DNA of 34,844 nt, from NCBI GenBank assembly GCA_018260755.1, contig JAGTWP010000006.1, forward strand, positions 1 through 34,844, in the 5' to 3' direction. Below the pieces are notes generated by a model. It had not been told where the DNA came from, made no database searches, and saw only the letters and a program-made list of their open reading frames with translations. The stretch comes from Candidatus Altarchaeum sp. (GTDB lineage: Archaea > Altiarchaeota > Altiarchaeia > Altiarchaeales > Altiarchaeaceae). Positions 16,291 to 23,671 of the stretch are shown here, one piece after another. The position numbers were made by a program, and so were the translations under genes. The first letter of the stretch is position 1; each line of letters starts with the position of its first letter.

Positions 16291-17435
16291 TTCGTCGCCT
16301 TTGCTAATACTTTCTTCATTTTGCTTGATTTAACAGATAAGTAACTCAATGCGTCTGCATAAGTGATGAATCCTTTGTCATAGTTGTCAGCAACCAAGGA
16401 AACAAACTTCTTTCCCATCTCAGACAAACATTTTGTTTCTGCTGGAACTCCTCCTCCACCTTTACCAACCTTCTTCTCTTTTTGAGGTCTATTAAGTACA
16501 TCATTATATGTTGATTTTGAGATATAACCAAGTGAATGCATATTGTAAAGAACCATAGCTTTACTAACAGCAAATCTATTAGCAATCTTTGTCAATGTTT
16601 TTGTTTCGACAAGAGATGCTTTATCCGCATCAAAAACATATTTAGCAATAGCTTCTGGAAGAAGGAACTCTGAAGCAAAAGAGTTACACCACTTCTCAAC
16701 TTTATCATTTACAACCATAGTAAAATCAGGAATGCTAACTCCTGACTCTCCTAAAAGAACGTGAGCAAATTCGTGCAGTAGTGAAAATATTCTTGGTCTG
16801 ATTTCATCTTGAGAACTAACTACAACAACATTAAGTATTTCATCAACTAAAGCAAATCCTCTTGCATCTTTGATAGGCATAGAAATCTGGAAAGGAATAA
16901 TGTTCAATTCCTCTATCTTTTCCCTTAAGTATCCACAGAAGTTATAATCGCTCTTAAATTTTGTTTGCTTTTCTTCAGATAAATTAAAGACTTCATTTCT
17001 GAAGTAAATAGCAACATCTTTTGGATTTTCATTAAGATTGTATTTCTTTACCTTTGGCTTTAATGTTTCATTTATGTTTGCAGAAAGCTCCTGAGTAAGA
17101 TGTTGCAATATTCTTGCTTTTCTAATAGCAAGGATAGTTTTTTTATCGAATTCTCCCTTCTTCTCTGTTGAAATAACACGATAATCTTTAGGCAGTGGGC
17201 TTTCAGCCTGTGGCTCAGACAATAAGAAAGCTGCCAAAGGTCTTTTTAAAAGGTTAGCAAGTTTTTTGAGTTGGTTAATTGTTGGCTCTACAGTGCCACT
17301 AAGCCAACCTTTGAAAGTATTCTCACTAACCCTTAAACTATTCATCAGTTCTGTTTCATCCCATCCAGAACTACCTATAAGCCATTTCAATACTTTAGGT
17401 TCAACTCCAACTTTCAATATCTTTGTCTTTGCCAT
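16287..17435 (-). CDS. XRE-HTH and ImmA/IrrE metallopeptidase fusion (putative antitoxin/regulator)
   Basis: 382 aa. An N-terminal XRE-type helix-turn-helix is at about residues 15-72 (MNSLRVSENTFKGWLSGTVEPTINQLKKLANLLKRPL). The ImmA/IrrE domain has the zinc motif H221-E-F-A-H225 (LLHEFAHVLLGES) and the later EKWCNSFASEFLLPEAIA, which supplies the third ligand region. A linker PAETK with a GGGG stretch leads to a C-terminal extension. In this family the peptidase cleaves a repressor or acts as antitoxin. As first gene of the cargo operon it probably regulates itself and the downstream DUF4411 gene. Base usage is less A/T-homopolymeric than in flanking genes, suggesting transfer. Confidence 0.88.
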   Translation of the reverse strand: MAKTKILKVGVEPKVLKWLIGSSGWDETELMNSLRVSENTFKGWLSGTVEPTINQLKKLANLLKRPLAAFLLSEPQAESPLPKDYRVISTEKKGEFDKKTILAIRKARILQHLTQELSANINETLKPKVKKYNLNENPKDVAIYFRNEVFNLSEEKQTKFKSDYNFCGYLREKIEELNIIPFQISMPIKDARGFALVDEILNVVVVSSQDEIRPRIFSLLHEFAHVLLGESGVSIPDFTMVVNDKVEKWCNSFASEFLLPEAIAKYVFDADKASLVETKTLTKIANRFAVSKAMVLYNMHSLGYISKSTYNDVLNRPQKEKKVGKGGGGVPAETKCLSEMGKKFVSLVADNYDKGFITYADALSYLSVKSSKMKKVLAKATK

Positions 17436-17573
17436 TTTGATTATTTCTTTGGCTCATATTTCTTAAAGAGTAATTAATTATATTTGTTATAAATTATATT
17501 TAAAATTCATTATTTTTTTGTACTTTTTACAATGCCGGAAAAATCAGCAATTTTTGAAACTTTTCGTATAATT

Positions 17574-17633
17574 TTAAGCGTACCACTCTATTAAAAATAA
17601 GAGCCATATTCCTGCAATTATTTTTGTTTTCAT
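17574..17633 (-). pseudogene. Orphan 5' fragment of the LEA14-like gene
   Basis: The duplicated block 17606-17704 carries the LEA14 ATG and its first nine codons (MKTKIIAGI), after which the frame runs into cargo sequence (WLLFLIEWYA) and stops. This shows that the right repeat copy begins inside the LEA14 coding sequence. Confidence 0.8.
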
Positions 17634-19165
17634 TTCGGATAAATTTTGAATAAATTTTTAAATTTTACAGATAAATTTAATTAAATTTGATTTAAAATAT
17701 CTCTGAAATTATCTTTAAAATCGGAAATGCGTTAATTATGAGCAAAAATAGCATAAGCCCGATTATTGCCAGTATTATATGCCCTACAATTTCCTTATTT
17801 AAATTAAGCGAAGCAATAATTTCTTCAACCATCTTTCCTCCGTCAAAAGGAGATAACGGCATTAAATTTGTAATTCCAACCAAAAAATTTAATAAAATAA
17901 TCCATTTAAGAAGTTCAAGCAAAATACGAATAAAATTTTCAAAATTTTCCAGATCTTTATTTATCGGAAGCGAATAAGTAATTCCAACATATCCCCTTCC
18001 TTCAATGTTTGGATGTTGCCCGGTTGTAAGCGTCCGGTTTCCCTCATTTGTTTCAAGGGTTATGGTTTTATTTTGTGATAAATTTTGCAGTTGTTTCCAT
18101 GGATCTTCATTGTCAATTTTATAGATTATCATCCCTTCGCTTAAAACACCATAAGAAGGGCTGTTATTCATAACACTTCCGACGAGCATTCCGTTATCAG
18201 GACTGTATGCAGCAGAAACAATCAGGGTAAGAAGCAGCACACCAATCATTGCAACGACAAAATTTGCAAAAGAACCCATCACATAAATTTGCATTCTTTT
18301 ATAGCCCTCACATTTCTTCATTGCTTCTTCATCCGGCTCAACAAATGCACCGATTGGAATTATTCCGAATGTCAATAAGCCCGTTGATTTTAAATTTATT
18401 TTATGAACATAACTCAATATTCCGTGAGAAATTTCATGCGATGTTAAAAGAACAATTAAAGCAATTATACCATACCATACAGGAATGAAAATTTCGTTGT
18501 AGCCCAAAAATCCAAGCCCTATTTCTCCGTCTTTAACACTTGGAAGCATAGGTGATATTCCGGGAATTTCAGAGTGCATAAATATTATTTCATAAGCATG
18601 TGTTGTCAATGCCCCGAGTATAAAAGCAGGTAATCCAAATATGCTTATCAATATGGACATAGGAAGTGTTGTCAAAATTTCCATCTGTGCGTGAGGAACG
18701 AGAATTAAATAGCCCTTGGCGGTTATTGTGAATATAAGAATAGAAAAAACAACAAAGAGCAGATAATGATTCGGAAATTTTCTTATGATTACAGAAAACA
18801 ACAAAACAAAAAGTAATCCAACAATAAAAAGTTCAATTGTATGAAAATTTACAAAACAGGCAAATATTCCAAATAGCAAAAATATAGCAGATAAATTTTT
18901 TGCCCTGCCTTGTGAAGATAAATATAAAGCACCTATTCCTGACAACGATGCCACAATCGCAAAGTCAGCAATAAATTTCCATCCGGGCAGTTTGCTTATT
19001 TTCTCAATAAATTTAATTCCGTATTTCGTCCTTATCAGAAAGATTATTCCTAAATATCTTTGCTCGTTTTTTCTCATTAGCAATGCAGTCCCGACAAAAA
19101 ATAATAGAAAAAATGCAATAATACCGAACATCATGTAAAAGTCCATGGTTTTTAATTAACGAATA
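17606..19165. repeat. Right copy of the S2P-locus direct repeat (complete)
   Basis: 1560 bp from the LEA14 5' end, through the intact S2P gene, to the last codons of the flavin-reductase-like gene. The first 99 and last 692 bp are matched base for base by the left copy at 14362-15152. Between the two copies lie 2453 bp of cargo (15153-17605) with the XRE/ImmA, DUF4411 and PLD genes. Confidence 0.93.
17692..19146 (-). CDS. Site-2-type intramembrane metalloprotease (M50)
   Basis: 484 aa. Cleaves membrane proteins within the bilayer. Several N-terminal helices precede the zinc motif H237-E-I-S-H241 (LLTSHEISHGILSYVHK); FGIIPIGAFVEPDEE follows. A PDZ-like stretch (SGSVMNNSPSYGVLSEGMIIYKI-type region, about 310-385) separates this from the third-ligand motif NLMPLSPFDGGKM near residue 440. 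Its start lies 9 bp after the flavin-reductase-like stop, so the two are likely co-transcribed. It is the intact source of the truncated copy at 14459-15133. The substrate is unknown. Confidence 0.93.
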   Translation of the reverse strand: MDFYMMFGIIAFFLLFFVGTALLMRKNEQRYLGIIFLIRTKYGIKFIEKISKLPGWKFIADFAIVASLSGIGALYLSSQGRAKNLSAIFLLFGIFACFVNFHTIELFIVGLLFVLLFSVIIRKFPNHYLLFVVFSILIFTITAKGYLILVPHAQMEILTTLPMSILISIFGLPAFILGALTTHAYEIIFMHSEIPGISPMLPSVKDGEIGLGFLGYNEIFIPVWYGIIALIVLLTSHEISHGILSYVHKINLKSTGLLTFGIIPIGAFVEPDEEAMKKCEGYKRMQIYVMGSFANFVVAMIGVLLLTLIVSAAYSPDNGMLVGSVMNNSPSYGVLSEGMIIYKIDNEDPWKQLQNLSQNKTITLETNEGNRTLTTGQHPNIEGRGYVGITYSLPINKDLENFENFIRILLELLKWIILLNFLVGITNLMPLSPFDGGKMVEEIIASLNLNKEIVGHIILAIIGLMLFLLIINAFPILKIISEIF

Positions 19166-19659
19166 CTCAAATAGTGCGAACATATTCCAAATTTATTCCC
19201 TCCGATATGCAGCGGACAGAATCCTTCCTTACCTTCACATTCAACAACACTTCCGACAACCAAAACCCTGTCATTAAATTCCTTTTCAAATTCCAGTTTA
19301 CACTCAATCCATCCCGCACATTCTTTTATCCTTGGCACATTAACCTTCCCGGACTTTTCGGCGGTTAGATTCGCATAAGAAATTTTATCGTTTCTTTCAT
19401 TTCCGGAATATTGTGCGCATTTCCATAAATTTGGCAAAATTTCTTCGGCAGGAATATTTACAACAAATTCCTTTGTTTCGCGAATATTTTTTAACGTTTT
19501 CCTAGTGTTCACCGATGAAAAACCGATTAAAGGCGGATTCTGGGATACAGGCATTATAAAACTATAAGGTGCCGCATCTGAATTTCCATTGCCATCAATC
19601 GTTGAAATTAATACAACCGGTCTTGGTGCCAACAATTTATAAAAATTTTGTATTTCCAT
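19156..19659 (-). CDS. Flavin reductase-like FMN-binding protein
   Basis: 167 aa. Begins NFYKLLAPRPVVLISTIDGNGNSDAAPYSF and continues with NPPLIGFSSVNTRKTLKNIRETKEFVVNIP, the split-barrel FMN-binding fold of the flavin_reduct family. SVVECEGKEGFCPLHIGGNKFGICSHYL fits the C-terminal substrate-loop part. Such proteins reduce flavins with NAD(P)H or act as uncharacterised FMN oxidoreductases. Start ATG 19659 follows a tttaaaa leader. Its last codons form the right border of the duplicated block. Confidence 0.9.
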   Translation of the reverse strand: MEIQNFYKLLAPRPVVLISTIDGNGNSDAAPYSFIMPVSQNPPLIGFSSVNTRKTLKNIRETKEFVVNIPAEEILPNLWKCAQYSGNERNDKISYANLTAEKSGKVNVPRIKECAGWIECKLEFEKEFNDRVLVVGSVVECEGKEGFCPLHIGGNKFGICSHYLSIR

Positions 19660-19764
19660 TTTAAAAATTTATGAAATTTAAATATAAACTCATAAGTAAA
19701 TTAGGTTTTCAACAATTTATTAACGAGTTATGCGCTAAACATGTACCAAATAGTAAACAAGCAT

Positions 19765-19834
19765 CCATAACCGAACTGCAAATATATTCTACTCCACATA
19801 ACCGAACTACAAATATATTCTGCTCCACATAACG
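19765..19834. repeat. 31-bp tandem repeat
   Basis: The unit cataaccgaact(g/a)caaatatattct(a/g)ctcca occurs at 19766 and 19797 and begins a third time at 19828, with period 31. It lies within the decayed membrane-protein region and appears to have arisen there. Confidence 0.85.
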
Positions 19835-20190
19835 AACGGAAGAATTAAAGCATAAATAAAACATAAAACCAATATATCTGAAAGCAAATACCAAAGCAGT
19901 TGTCTGGCCTGTAACACATATTGAATGTGCCTTATTTTATGGAAAAATAGCAAAACATCAGTCCAATAGCGAGTAAAGGTGCATTAAAGAAATACAAAAC
20001 AATTGTTCCCGTTAAATAAGAAATTAGGATAAGTATGTAAGGAATGACTCTATCCTCTTTGTGTGGTAAATCGTATTCTGTGTTTTCATTCTTTCGCTTC
20101 TTTAATTCAACGGCTATTATTATAAATACAACAGGCAAAATAGTCCCAAAAAGAAGGTATATAAATTCTATTGCTGCAAAATGAGTTAAA
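19800..20190 (-). pseudogene. Decayed PAP2-like membrane protein gene
   Basis: On the minus strand, one frame gives GTILPVVFIIIAVELKKRKNENTEY…EDRVIPYILILISYLTGTIVLYFFNAPLLAIGLMFCYF. In another frame, after a gap, VTGQTTALVFAFRYIGFMFYLCF follows. Together they resemble the order 'charged loop - helix - NAP - helix - WKIS-x-H - T-x-ALV' of archaeal PAP2-like membrane proteins, with the conserved WKIS-x-H part missing. No start codon fits the N-terminus, and 31-bp repeats have spread in its 3' end. The rest of 19660-20335 holds nothing else I can support. Family assignment is from memory. Confidence 0.5.
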
Positions 20191-20335
20191 TTTCAGAAAA
20201 ACAAAATTTAACTTCATTCATTTTATCTGTTGTTAGAGAATAGAGAGAAAATAGATGAAAATTTATATTCCAAATTTAAATTTTTATTATAAAGCATAAT
20301 TGTTTACCTAAATATTTTACAAAAATTATAACTTT

Positions 20336-20406
20336 GCGCTTGTAGTCTAGTGGTAGTACTTCGGCCTTCCAAGCCGAAAACCCGGGTCCGAATCCCGGCG
20401 AGCGCA
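20336..20406 (+). tRNA. tRNA-Gly (anticodon TCC)
   Basis: 71 nt without encoded CCA. Acceptor GCGCTTG pairs with CGAGCGC, the D-arm contains AGTGGTA, the anticodon arm is TCGGC-CTTCCAA-GCCGA giving TCC, and the T-arm is CCGGG-TCCGAAT-CCCGG. Discriminator A. An A/T-rich ctaaatattttac lies about 20 bp upstream at the place expected for a TATA box. The 3' end is two bases from the stop codon of the convergent flavoprotein gene. Confidence 0.96.
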
Positions 20407-20407
20407 T

Positions 20408-20953
20408 TTAATCCTTAAATTTTGAAATTTCTTCTTTAACAACCCTGACAATCTCATCAATATCCGGAAATTTAACCTTATTTTCTTTAAATTTCACATT
20501 TTCAATAAACCTTATTCCGTTCCTCTTTAATTTTTCAACATTTTCAGCAACAAAAGGATTTTGATACATACTTATGTGCATTGCAGGAACGATAATAATT
20601 TTCTTTTTGCTTCCTAATGCAGTTGTTGCGAATGTTGTTACGGGAGTGTCATCTATTCCAGATGCTATTTTTGAAATAGTGTTTGCCGTACACGGACATA
20701 TCAGCAAAAGCTCGGCAATCCCCTGCACGCCGCAAAAATAAACATGTTCAACGGAACCGGAAATTTTGTCTGTAACATTATGTTCGCTTGCCCATTCCAA
20801 TGCATCTTTACCAATGATTTTTTTTGCATTTTTACTCATCACCACATACACATCAAAATTCTGTCTTTTCAATTCCCTTATTAACTTCACATCTTCAACA
20901 GCGGCAACACTTCCGCATACTCCTATAACAATTACAGATTTCTCGGTATCCAT
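20408..20953 (-). CDS. CoaC-like flavoprotein (phosphopantothenoylcysteine decarboxylase fold)
   Basis: 181 aa, single flavoprotein domain. GVCGSVAAVEDVKLIRELKR is the FMN-binding start, LLICPCTANTISKIASGIDDTPVTTFATTAL the central TAN-x-I-x-K-x-A-x-GI motif, and PAMHISMYQNPFVAENVEKLKRNGIRFIE the active-site region. Here the usual PAMN of CoaC is PAMH. There is no CoaB ligase domain, so the protein is half the size of bifunctional CoaBC. It may be a stand-alone decarboxylase in CoA synthesis or another archaeal flavoprotein of the same fold; the H for N change makes the second option real. Confidence 0.8.
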   Translation of the reverse strand: MDTEKSVIVIGVCGSVAAVEDVKLIRELKRQNFDVYVVMSKNAKKIIGKDALEWASEHNVTDKISGSVEHVYFCGVQGIAELLLICPCTANTISKIASGIDDTPVTTFATTALGSKKKIIIVPAMHISMYQNPFVAENVEKLKRNGIRFIENVKFKENKVKFPDIDEIVRVVKEEISKFKD

Positions 20954-21069
20954 ATTGTTCTTTATTAAATTTCACAAAAAGAACTAAATTTTTACAACAC
21001 ACAAAAAAATAAAAAATAAAACAAAAATTTAAAAAATTTATCCCTGTATATTTTCGGGAATATAATTTA

Positions 21070-21459
21070 TCATTGCTTCTGGACTATTTTTCTTTTTCCG
21101 ACAGCGCTAATATATGAGACCTCTGTATTTGCTTGTACTTCTATATCTGTTGGCTTTGTAACCTCAAAAACCTCAAAGGTCTTCATATCCATCAACTGAA
21201 GAGTATCTTTTGTAGCATTTAAAACCTGTGCGGTATTTTTATCCACAATAGGTACTTCAACCTTGTGACTTGCAGGGACAATAAATGATCTTCTTCTGTC
21301 ATCAAATATACCTATTCCTTCAACCCTGTATTTTGCTTCCCCGTGTTTTCCCGGTTTTGAATGGTCAATTGCTATAACCTTGCACGCTTCGTTATCTATC
21401 AAAACATACCTATTAATTTTCAGATTTCTTGCTTCTTCATAATCTATCTCGCTGCTCAT
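21070..21459 (-). CDS. eif5A: Translation factor aIF5A
   Basis: 129 aa. The hypusine loop DHSKPGKHGEAKYRVEGIGIF places the modified lysine at K38, followed by the OB-fold half (VLNATKDTLQLMDMKTFEVFEV). The factor helps the ribosome past difficult peptide bonds and needs deoxyhypusine synthase. ATG 21459 is preceded by the ttttaaaaattt leader common in this window. It lies downstream of the L39e gene on the same strand with a 38-bp gap, consistent with a translation operon. Confidence 0.96.
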   Translation of the reverse strand: MSSEIDYEEARNLKINRYVLIDNEACKVIAIDHSKPGKHGEAKYRVEGIGIFDDRRRSFIVPASHKVEVPIVDKNTAQVLNATKDTLQLMDMKTFEVFEVTKPTDIEVQANTEVSYISAVGKRKIVQKQ

Positions 21460-21497
21460 TTTAAAAATTTACAAAAATTAAAATTAAAAATTTTAAA

Positions 21498-21650
21498 TTA
21501 AAACATACTTGAGGTTTTCCAGTTTTTATGTGACTGCGGACTATATCGGACCTTCTTTGTTTTCAAAAATACCCATACAGGCGCTCTTGTTCTGGAATTG
21601 CTTCGTTCATTCAAAATTCGCTTTATAGACGATGTTTTTCTGCTTGCCAT
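21498..21650 (-). CDS. rpl39e: Ribosomal protein L39e
   Basis: 50 aa, missing from the ORF track because of its size. The sequence MASRKTSSIKRILNERSNSR then TRAPVWVFLKTKKVRYSPQS and HKNWKTSSMF matches the L39e pattern N-x-R-x-P-x-WV-x-x-KT … H-x-x-x-W-x-x-x-x. L39e lines the large-subunit exit tunnel in archaea and eukaryotes. The C-terminus (SSMF) is less basic than usual. Start ATG follows a taaaaattttaaaatgg-type leader. It sits directly upstream of aIF5A. Confidence 0.9.
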   Translation of the reverse strand: MASRKTSSIKRILNERSNSRTRAPVWVFLKTKKVRYSPQSHKNWKTSSMF

Positions 21651-21770
21651 TTTAAAAATTTTACTTTTTTTATTATTTTTTATTATATTTTATTTTTTAA
21701 TTGTATTTTACTTATATAAAATTTAGTTTAGGAATTAAAATTTTAACATTATATTTTACATTATATATTT

Positions 21771-21825
21771 GTTCCCATATTTTTTGTTCCCATATTTGTT
21801 CCCATATTTTTTGTTCCCATATTTT
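21771..21825. repeat. 12/15-bp tandem repeat
   Basis: gttcccatat occurs at 21771, 21786, 21798 and 21813, with spacings 15, 12 and 15, so two unit lengths alternate. It lies just downstream of the Mre11-like gene stop and upstream of L39e. Confidence 0.85.
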
Positions 21826-21836
21826 TTTATATCCTT

Positions 21837-23066
21837 TCAAATAATTTTTTGCCTCTGATAATTATCTTTAAATTTCTCATAAATTTTATTCATAACCTCT
21901 TTTGCACCGCTTATGTCCTTTCTTTTTTCATACAATTCATAAACCTCGTCATTATATTTGGGAAAATAACTCCTGATTACATCTCTGATATTGACATCTT
22001 TAAACGAAATTTCCGTATTTCTTTCTGTTTCGCTTATTTCTTTCGAATTAATCTCTTTCTGGACAAACAACACCTTTCCGTCTGTTGCTCTTGCTATTTT
22101 TTCATTTATTAATGAATTACCTATTTTTATATCATCTTCTATTTCCAAATAAACCCAGGGTAATTTTCCGTCAACAACACTTTTTTCTAGTTCATCAGTT
22201 AATTTTTTTAACTTGGAATCAATTGCAGAAGATAGTATTCTGTCCTTTCCTTGTAGAGATATAAATTTTCTGGATAGCTGAATTGTAATGGGCTTATATT
22301 CCTTGCTTTCCGTATCTACTATGATGATACCTGCTTCGTTATGCATTTGTTTAACTACCTCGCTTACACTTCCTATTTCAATAGATCCGGGTAAAATTAC
22401 CGTTGGTTTTTTGTTGGGTTTTATATAATGCTCCAATTTCAAAGAAATATTTCTCAAATGAAGATGTCCAACAAAAACAAAATCAAAAACATTTGGAATA
22501 TCACTTTGTGAAATTTCTTCCTCTGCTGGTGAAAATTCTTTCAACCCCTGATGTAAAAGCAGAATATTAAAATTTTTCCCTGAATTAGCATCTAACGACA
22601 TAGACGATGCGATATTGTTTAATGCTTTGACTAATGATTGTCTCTTCTCCGGAGGATGATATTCAACACCGCAAATATGGACATCGTTGTTGTTCTCATT
22701 AAATTTAAATACAGGATTTTGTTCGGAAAGTTCAATAACATTTTTGTTTATATTTTTATTCGTCTTTGGAAGTTCTATCGGACACATTCTCGTTTTTATT
22801 GAGGGAATATCGTGATTTCCGGCAATTAATATGACTTTTATGTTGTTCTTTGCAAAATTTTCAAATACATTCATGGCAACCGAAATTGCTTTAACAGGAG
22901 GATGAGAGGAATCAAATAAGTCCCCTAAAAAACAGACAATACCTGCTTTTTCATCTATCACTCGTTCACAAATTCTTAAAAATAAGTCATATATGTCGCC
23001 TTCTCTTTCAGACAGTCCTTTTTGGGCTTTTCCTAAATGGACATCACCAACTATTGCAATTTTCAT
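21837..23066 (-). CDS. Mre11/SbcD-like DNA repair nuclease
   Basis: 409 aa. Calcineurin-type metal motifs are in order: GDVHLG (D8, H10), GDLFDSS (D49), AGNHD (N84, H85), LLLHQG and VGHLH. The C-terminal 150 residues form the capping region and a charged tail. Mre11 forms a complex with the Rad50 ATPase for double-strand-break processing. No rad50 is adjacent here; instead an AAA/PIN gene pair lies upstream on the same strand (31-bp gap), so this could be either the housekeeping Mre11 or a nuclease working with that pair. Confidence 0.85.
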   Translation of the reverse strand: MKIAIVGDVHLGKAQKGLSEREGDIYDLFLRICERVIDEKAGIVCFLGDLFDSSHPPVKAISVAMNVFENFAKNNIKVILIAGNHDIPSIKTRMCPIELPKTNKNINKNVIELSEQNPVFKFNENNNDVHICGVEYHPPEKRQSLVKALNNIASSMSLDANSGKNFNILLLHQGLKEFSPAEEEISQSDIPNVFDFVFVGHLHLRNISLKLEHYIKPNKKPTVILPGSIEIGSVSEVVKQMHNEAGIIIVDTESKEYKPITIQLSRKFISLQGKDRILSSAIDSKLKKLTDELEKSVVDGKLPWVYLEIEDDIKIGNSLINEKIARATDGKVLFVQKEINSKEISETERNTEISFKDVNIRDVIRSYFPKYNDEVYELYEKRKDISGAKEVMNKIYEKFKDNYQRQKII

Positions 23067-23097
23067 ATTTTAAGAGTTATCTGCCTTTTGTTTATCT

Positions 23098-23670
23098 TTA
23101 TTTCATATTTATCTTATCATCTTTTGATGTTTGTTCTGAAGTTAGACCTTTAATATTTTGAATCGTATTTTGTATTTCTTCTTCTATGTTTGTGTTATCT
23201 CCAAATGATTGTTTCAGGTTATTTATCCATTCGCAAAAAGGTGTATCATCTGTTATCAAAGCATAAACACTATTTCCAATGGCAACCCTTGCTATTCTCA
23301 AATCTTCTTTATTACTTTTAGAAAAAATTTTATTACTATTAAAATCTTCTTCAATACACTCTGGCAATGGTTTAGCATCCTTTTTCTTATTTATTATGCT
23401 CCTATTTGAATCAGAAAGAATGTTCTTTATATATCTGATTATATGAATATCTCCACTTTCTATTTCTTTACTTTTCTTTTCTATACTTTTCCTTTCTTTT
23501 ATTCTCTTTCCATATCTTTTCCAAAGAAATTTATCACAAACAATTTTATGATGCATCTTATAAATTAGAACTATAAGGTTTGAGCATGTTTTATCATGGT
23601 GCCTCTCCTTGTTTCTTAATTCAATTGCATTACAAATAATATTTTCATCAAGAACTAATTTTTGTGCCAT
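23098..23670 (-). CDS. PIN-like nuclease, partner of adjacent ATPase
   Basis: The track start (23688) would overlap the ATPase gene; the internal ATG 23670 (MAQKLVLDENIICNAI) follows the ATPase stop by one base and fits better (190 aa). The acidic pattern LVLDEN (first strand), KEDLRIARVAIG and ALITDDTPFCEWI resembles PIN-domain active-site Asp positions, which makes this a candidate RNase. The middle is very lysine-rich (KRIKERKSIEKKSKEI). Tight linkage to an OLD/SMC-like ATPase suggests an ATPase-controlled effector, as in several antiphage systems. I do not recognise a named family. Confidence 0.6.
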   Translation of the reverse strand: MAQKLVLDENIICNAIELRNKERHHDKTCSNLIVLIYKMHHKIVCDKFLWKRYGKRIKERKSIEKKSKEIESGDIHIIRYIKNILSDSNRSIINKKKDAKPLPECIEEDFNSNKIFSKSNKEDLRIARVAIGNSVYALITDDTPFCEWINNLKQSFGDNTNIEEEIQNTIQNIKGLTSEQTSKDDKINMK

Positions 23671-23671
23671 T

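Noticed and set aside
14362-17704. Classical transposon or integron insertion
   Set aside because: No transposase, integrase, terminal inverted repeats or short target duplication; the flanks are long host-derived direct repeats.
19709-19894. Minus-strand 61-aa ORF as a gene
   Set aside because: Its first third matches the expected continuation of the decayed PAP2-like gene and the rest is made of 31-bp repeats, so it is part of a pseudogene.
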